Origin: JBKBKN01 sp046294625
GTDB lineage: Bacteria > Bacteroidota > Bacteroidia > M30B66
Assembly: GCA_046294625.1 (NCBI GenBank)
Contig: JBKBKN010000027.1
Coordinates: 1-37,581 of the forward strand
Length of the DNA: 37,581 nucleotides
Direction of reading: 5' to 3'
Shown: positions 33,147 through 37,581 of the stretch, piece by piece
Layout of the letters: every line of letters starts with the position of its first letter
How positions within the stretch are numbered: position 1 is the first letter of the stretch
The notes under the pieces: generated by a model
Seen by the model: the letters and a program-made list of their open reading frames with translations, nothing else
Database searches by the model: none
Told to the model about the DNA's origin: nothing
Program-made: the position numbers and the translations under genes

Positions 33147-34670
33147 ATGCAATTAGACAAGCAAAACCAGCTTTTTAGAATCTTAAAACGGATGAGCGAC
33201 AATGAAATAAAATATCTAAAAAAATTTGGTTATAAAATTAATAAAGATGATAGCAATATTCTAGGTTTACTTGATATCATCGTTAAATATCGTAAGGATG
33301 ATATGAGTAACGAAGATGAAATAATTAAAAGATTTCAGAGCAAATATAAAAGCGCTAATTATGTCAAGTCAAAATCAAGACTTTTAAAATTCGTTTTAGA
33401 TGGACTTTACAATTACGACAGAGGTGAAGATGATTTAAATGAGTTATTCGAACTGATTTCAATTGCCGAAAGTCTTGCAAAAAGAGACCTCTTTCGTGAT
33501 TCGCTTTATGTTTTGAGAAAAGCCGAAAAAATAGCTTCGGAATTAGAAGAAACTTCAATAATGGTTTACTTGAAAAACAAGATACTAAAAACCGAATCGT
33601 ACGTTAGGATTTACGACATAGAGCAACTCGAATTACTATTTGAAACAAATAATGACAAGTTATTGGCGAAATTGCAAAAAAGTATTGAAACGCAAAAAGC
33701 AGCAATTCTTGTATTAGCCTATCAAAAAGCAGTCGGCACTCCTTCTAAAGATAAGCAATTCGAATTATTGAATAAACTTCAAGCGATGCCCGCTTTTAAA
33801 GTTTCTCAAAATATGATTGACAGTGCAGCAGCACTTGATATGATAATTGCCAAATCAGGCATAGGTTTTATGAATGGCAATCATAACTTCGTTTTGAAGG
33901 AAAGCGAAAAATTTATACGCAGTTTTTCACCACCAAATAGACTTTTCAAAAGATTAACTGTAAAGATGATTGCATTCTATGACACCTTTCTGCAAGCTTG
34001 TCTCCTTACGAACAGCATACAAAAGTTTAACGATTACTTTAATTGTCTTGAGAGAATTGAAACATTCTCAAACAAAGACCAAAATCTAAAAAGTGCCACA
34101 ATATTGTATTTATCGTGTATGCGAGCATTGGCGGAAAGGAAACTTGATGAATTCAGTAGCTATTCAGAATCATTTTATAAAATCTCAGATATTGAGTCTG
34201 TTCCTGAATATAGAAAAATTAGTATCTGTTATTACTTAATCATAGGCAGTTTTATGTCTGGAAACCATAAAGCTTCAAATAAAATAATCCAATTTTTAAA
34301 AAGTAAAAACAACTGGGGCATTAGAGAAGATGTCAGAACTGCAATTGATCTTATTGAATTAATTAATCATTTTGAGCAAAATAAAACGGATTTATTAGAA
34401 TATGAATTAAGAAATTACAAACAAAAAATGCAGCAAACTGCCAACAATCTATCACCAACAAAAATTATTCCTGAGTATCTGTCATTTACCTTAAAAAATG
34501 AAAATACAAATGAAAAAAAGACCAAACTTTCAGCAATTATTTTTGAGTATGAAAAACAAAAATCAAATGATGCTCGCGAGTTAGCTTTTTCTAATGTGTT
34601 TGATTTTAGTATTTGGATGCGTTCAAAACTTGAAAATGTTCCCGTTAAATTAGTTTTTGAAAGGCATTAA
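33147..34670 (+). CDS. 507-residue helical repeat protein of unknown function
   Basis: No signal peptide, lipobox or membrane segment, so it is predicted to be cytoplasmic. The sequence is strongly helical throughout and looks like a TPR-like or other alpha-solenoid, but I cannot name a domain. The start LFRILKRMSDNEIKYLKKFG recalls a family of Bacteroidota proteins that begin with a short SxxE.K.LKKF motif. The C-terminal 110 residues match the partial gene at the window start, so there are at least two paralogs within 33 kb. The gene is AT-rich, and its start is 161 bp from that of the divergent beta-helix lipoprotein gene. No function is proposed. Confidence 0.8.
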   Translation: MQLDKQNQLFRILKRMSDNEIKYLKKFGYKINKDDSNILGLLDIIVKYRKDDMSNEDEIIKRFQSKYKSANYVKSKSRLLKFVLDGLYNYDRGEDDLNELFELISIAESLAKRDLFRDSLYVLRKAEKIASELEETSIMVYLKNKILKTESYVRIYDIEQLELLFETNNDKLLAKLQKSIETQKAAILVLAYQKAVGTPSKDKQFELLNKLQAMPAFKVSQNMIDSAAALDMIIAKSGIGFMNGNHNFVLKESEKFIRSFSPPNRLFKRLTVKMIAFYDTFLQACLLTNSIQKFNDYFNCLERIETFSNKDQNLKSATILYLSCMRALAERKLDEFSSYSESFYKISDIESVPEYRKISICYYLIIGSFMSGNHKASNKIIQFLKSKNNWGIREDVRTAIDLIELINHFEQNKTDLLEYELRNYKQKMQQTANNLSPTKIIPEYLSFTLKNENTNEKKTKLSAIIFEYEKQKSNDARELAFSNVFDFSIWMRSKLENVPVKLVFERH

Positions 34671-34742
34671 TTAAGATTGCTTTTACCTTTTCTAGCTACA
34701 ATTTTCTCATCAATATTCGAGCAATTCAAACTGCATTCCCTC

Positions 34743-36650
34743 TCACACCTTCACAAACCTTAGCACTTTCTGATATTTCACACCTGCGATGCGAACAAAA
34801 TAAACCCCATTCACCAGATTGGTCACACTCATTTTCAGTTCCTGCGTTTGATTCATGGCTTCGAGTCTTCGGGAGAAAATAAGCTGTCCGCTTTCCGAAA
34901 ATATTTCCATCCGCATGCCTTCATTCAGGCCATTGAGCCTTAAGGTCAACTCACCACGGGTGGGATTGGGATACAGCAAGGCTTCCATCTCAGGAATAGC
35001 TCGGCCACAAGGCTGCTCCGTGATAAAGGACTGTAAGATGCCCGATGTATCTTCGGCAGGAAACCACAGATTCGGCATGGACTCTTGCCCGGGCTTGATG
35101 CATGCCAGCATGGGTTGCAGCATCTCAAAATATTCCTTCTCAAAATTCGGCTCTTCTCTCTTTTCCTGTTTGATCTTCCCGCCACAAACAAATGCAACAC
35201 GGCCATAATCTTCGTTGGATAAGTTTTTCTTCTTGCCATTGATCATTGCCCAGGCACCCTTTCCATGATATTCTGCTCCCATAGCCAACTGAAACTGATT
35301 GGCAGAAATACTCACCGGAAGCATAAACCCGGCGGCGGCTTCGAAGGGCATTTCCAGATGCCTGAGCTGATTCTGATCGAACACCATGTAAGCCAATTGA
35401 TGATTGTGATGCCAGGTTTGCAGCTCACGACCTTCCACACGCAAGGTATCATTAAAGGTAGCGACAACATGCATATGCCCATTCCCATCCAAGGTCATGG
35501 AGCGTGCCCCAAAATGAGAGTTGTAGCCTTTGTTGTCCTGAAATATGGGAAAGGAAAGTCCTCCATCCTTATCGAGTTTCAGATAAAAAAAGCTATCGCC
35601 CGACTTCCATTCATAGTTGCTCTGTTGCACCACCTCAACCATCGAACCTACGATACATTCAAAATAATATCGACCAGCAATGAAGACATTATTTTCTTCA
35701 TCCACATCAATTGCACTTATCACTTGTGCATTTCTACCTCCGATTTTACGCGACCAGAGCAAGCGAAAATCCTTATCAAACTTAGCGATGTAGCTATCGA
35801 TACTTTCCTGATAAGATATATTGCGCAGCGTATCCTTTTCAGTAAGTCCAATGCTGCCGTTGAATGTTCCATAAAGCAGAAGGTGGTCGTTGTGATCAAT
35901 TTTCAGCCCCATGCGATTGATGTATGAAGAACTCTTGATGTCATTCAGCTGATGATTTCTGATAAATTTTCCATCACCATCCATCACCAATATCGCTTCT
36001 CGCGACTCAATTTTCAGGTTACGTGGAATACTATCCAAGACCTGATTATTCAAGCTTAGTTTTCCCTTGAAATAATAAGCCAGATGTACTTCATCCTTGC
36101 TGTTTACAGCCAAAGACAAACCTTCGCCCCAAGGTGTGTTAAAATAATTGACCCATCGGCAAGTGCCATCAGGAGCATAACGCGCCACATAAATCCCTTG
36201 ATTATAATGATACTGACCCGGTTCTTTGGCTTTACCACGATTAAAGCTTTCACCAGTGGAAGGAAAATTCATCACCCCATCCCCGAATCCTGTAGCCAAC
36301 AAATCTCCATTAGGGGCAAGCGTGATATCTTTTATGCGATTGTCGAATGATGACTTGAAAGGATGCGCCCAAAGCGGTTTTCCTTCCTTATCAAATTTCA
36401 TCAAAAGGCCATGAACATGTGCTGCGTAAGGCAATTTCTTGTTCAAAACCGGCAAAGTCAAATTCGATGTGTAGTTAAAAGCTGCATGAGTGTTACCACT
36501 GCTATCCACAGCCACATCGGCTAGATAGACATCATTATACCCATCCACCACATATATCCATGAAAAAGTATGCTCCTGTGCAAAAGTGGAAGCCGGGAAA
36601 AAAGTGAACAGCAAATAGGAGAAGCTAAATAAACAGATGTATCGTGGCAT
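34743..36650 (-). CDS. Beta-propeller-like T9SS-secreted protein
   Basis: 635 residues with a signal peptide (cleaved near FAQ, residues 23-25). The body has SBBP-like repeats: LLMKFDKEGKPLWAHPF, ITLAPNGDLLATGFG, YVARYAPDGTCRWVNYF, YIAKFDKDFRLLWSRKIGG and VDEENNVFIAGRYYF, which suggest a beta-propeller. A separate C-terminal segment has several cysteines. The last 80 residues, from EALLYPNPTRGELTLRLNG to LRFVKV, form a type A T9SS sorting domain. GC content is visibly higher than in the 30-34.7 kb genes next to it. It is likely to be exposed at the cell surface; the ligand is unknown. Confidence 0.85.
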   Translation of the reverse strand: MPRYICLFSFSYLLFTFFPASTFAQEHTFSWIYVVDGYNDVYLADVAVDSSGNTHAAFNYTSNLTLPVLNKKLPYAAHVHGLLMKFDKEGKPLWAHPFKSSFDNRIKDITLAPNGDLLATGFGDGVMNFPSTGESFNRGKAKEPGQYHYNQGIYVARYAPDGTCRWVNYFNTPWGEGLSLAVNSKDEVHLAYYFKGKLSLNNQVLDSIPRNLKIESREAILVMDGDGKFIRNHQLNDIKSSSYINRMGLKIDHNDHLLLYGTFNGSIGLTEKDTLRNISYQESIDSYIAKFDKDFRLLWSRKIGGRNAQVISAIDVDEENNVFIAGRYYFECIVGSMVEVVQQSNYEWKSGDSFFYLKLDKDGGLSFPIFQDNKGYNSHFGARSMTLDGNGHMHVVATFNDTLRVEGRELQTWHHNHQLAYMVFDQNQLRHLEMPFEAAAGFMLPVSISANQFQLAMGAEYHGKGAWAMINGKKKNLSNEDYGRVAFVCGGKIKQEKREEPNFEKEYFEMLQPMLACIKPGQESMPNLWFPAEDTSGILQSFITEQPCGRAIPEMEALLYPNPTRGELTLRLNGLNEGMRMEIFSESGQLIFSRRLEAMNQTQELKMSVTNLVNGVYFVRIAGVKYQKVLRFVKV

Positions 36651-36728
36651 AGAATTTAGGTCTAAACTTTAAGAAACCTGAAACATAATCGGTAAAGTTA
36701 GAGACTTATTGCAAGGACAGGCTCAAAA

Positions 36729-37385
36729 TTATGAAACTTCATACAGACCTTCCTTCATGGCATACACCACCAGGCCGGCAATGTTTTTTGCACCGGTTTT
36801 TTCCATGAGCTTGTTGCGGTGACCTTCCACCGTGCGCGGACTGATAAACAGTTTTTCGGCAATTTCGGCTGCCGTAAGTTCTTCACAAATCAGTCGGAGC
36901 ACTTCCACTTCGCGTTCTGAGAGTGCTTCCTTGTTCTGAAAGACGGGCTTAACTTTTTCCTTTTTCACCAAGCCTTGCAGCATGATGCGGGAAATCTTAT
37001 CGGAGAAATGATAACCTGTCTGCGCCACCGAACGAATAGCCTGATCAATATCTTCGGGTTCCGCATTTTTAAGCAGATAGCCTCTTGCCCCCAACTCCAT
37101 CATGTGAATGATGAATTTCTCATCGTCATGCATCGACAATACCACACATTTCACATCCGGATATCGGGTTTTCAGATTCTTCAAGGTTTCCATGCCATCC
37201 ATCACAGGCATTTCCAGATCAAGCATTATCACATCCGGCGATTCATTGCCTTGCGCCAATATATCAAGCAGTTCCTGCCCGTTACCTGCTTCGGCTATCA
37301 CCTGAAAATCATCAAAAGTGTGCAGCAGCGATTTGATTCCTGAACGAAATAGCTTGTGGTCGTCGGTTAATATTACTTTTATCAT
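36729..37385 (-). CDS. NarL/LuxR-family response regulator
   Basis: 218 residues. The receiver domain has the acidic pair DD (8-9), the phospho-acceptor Asp56 in MLDLEMP, the switch Ser in VLSMHDDE and Lys in YLLKNAEPED. The C-terminal LuxR helix-turn-helix has LSEREVEVLRLICEELTAAE and LFISPRTVEGHRNKLMEKTG. It binds DNA after phosphorylation by a partner kinase. The gene lies 4 bp after the stop of the kinase gene upstream, so the two form an operon and a matched two-component system. The targets are not evident. Confidence 0.95.
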   Translation of the reverse strand: MIKVILTDDHKLFRSGIKSLLHTFDDFQVIAEAGNGQELLDILAQGNESPDVIMLDLEMPVMDGMETLKNLKTRYPDVKCVVLSMHDDEKFIIHMMELGARGYLLKNAEPEDIDQAIRSVAQTGYHFSDKISRIMLQGLVKKEKVKPVFQNKEALSEREVEVLRLICEELTAAEIAEKLFISPRTVEGHRNKLMEKTGAKNIAGLVVYAMKEGLYEVS

Positions 37386-37389
37386 GGGT

Positions 37390-37581
37390 TTAAATTGGAT
37401 GGTTTAGGGAAATACTTATTTGGGTGCCCTTGCCGGGACTGCTTTGAAAATCAATAATGCCACCTGCCACTTTAGCCCTGTTTTCCAGGTTTTTCAAGCC
37501 CAGGCCACGCATTCCTTCGTTAGAATTCTTGATATGACTCAAATCAAAGCCTTTGCCATTATCCGCAAAACGCAGATTCAC
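37390..37581 (-). CDS. C-terminal end of a sensor histidine kinase (partial at window end)
   Basis: 63 residues of an HATPase_c domain: FADNGKGFD (N-G1 region), a GLGLKNLENRAK G2-like box, and FQSSPGKGTQISI. This pattern is typical of HisKA_3-type (NarX/DesK-like) kinases that pair with LuxR-type regulators. The gene continues beyond the window and has no visible start. It lies directly upstream of the response-regulator gene, with a 4-bp gap. Confidence 0.9.
   Translation of the reverse strand: MNLRFADNGKGFDLSHIKNSNEGMRGLGLKNLENRAKVAGGIIDFQSSPGKGTQISISLNHPI

Noticed and set aside
35265..35927. 220-codon plus-strand open frame opposite the 635-residue T9SS gene
   Set aside because: Its translation is rich in His, Ile and Cys without domain patterns, and it lies fully inside a well-supported gene on the other strand.
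1..37581. CRISPR arrays, tRNA or rRNA genes
   Set aside because: I saw no regularly spaced direct repeats with unique spacers, no cloverleaf-like tRNA and no rRNA-like stretch.

Overview
The window looks like chromosomal DNA from a member of the Bacteroidota, possibly an environmental or metagenome-derived lineage. The grounds are: three predicted secreted proteins ending in type IX secretion (T9SS) C-terminal sorting domains; a PorE-like TPR/PD40/regulatory-domain/OmpA protein; a fused SecDF; a type III glutamine synthetase; a long-form PurM; a DUF6952-like small protein beside a thioredoxin; and repeated TAnnTTTG promoter -7 boxes in place of sigma70-type -10 boxes. I cannot assign a genus. 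I see no rRNA, tRNA or CRISPR array.

Layout. (1) 1-356 is the 3' end of a helical protein gene whose C-terminus resembles the complete gene at 33147-34670. (2) 419-5730 is an arginine and heme block: a minus-strand rocF-argS-hemH set, divergent from a plus-strand arginine decarboxylase. (3) 5801-7314 holds a small secreted protein with a good terminator and a MiaE-like diiron tRNA hydroxylase. (4) 7641-13819 is a starch/glycogen pair: a 1411-residue T9SS cargo with four tandem AMPK/CBM48-like modules, and a periplasmic GH13 amylase of the neopullulanase/cyclomaltodextrinase type. (5) 14039-19902 is secDF, tatA and glnA (GSIII). The glnA upstream region has an unusual set of repeats. (6) 20021-24764 is the PorE-like OmpA protein, purM, and a minus-strand run of DUF6952-like gene, thioredoxin and mazG.

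(7) 24952-29851 is a scar of decayed genes. It contains an efflux adaptor (HlyD/MacA type) with a nonsense codon, a frameshift and probably a lost start; an XRE-MNT antitoxin gene with two in-frame stops; a HepT-like HEPN toxin gene whose single-base lesion falls on the catalytic histidine codon; an ABC permease gene split by a complete IS256-family element with a 9-bp target duplication; and the remaining permease 5' end fused in frame to the 3' part of a glcD-like FAD oxidase gene. (8) 29983-36650 has an AT-rich stretch with a delta-60-repeat T9SS protein, a beta-helix lipoprotein and the 507-residue helical protein, followed by a second beta-propeller-like T9SS protein. (9) 36729-37581 is a NarL/LuxR-type response regulator with the end of its upstream histidine kinase gene.

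How it fits together. The intact genes are mostly housekeeping (arginine use, protein export, nitrogen assimilation, purine synthesis) and cell-surface functions (T9SS cargo and an envelope anchor). Two gene junctions share an economical design in which a perfect terminator hairpin is followed, with no gap, by the next gene's -7 box, so the U-tract doubles as promoter. Region 7 is the most unusual part: four neighbouring loci are broken by different kinds of mutation. It could be a real degeneration hot spot or partly an assembly problem, and read-level checks would decide.
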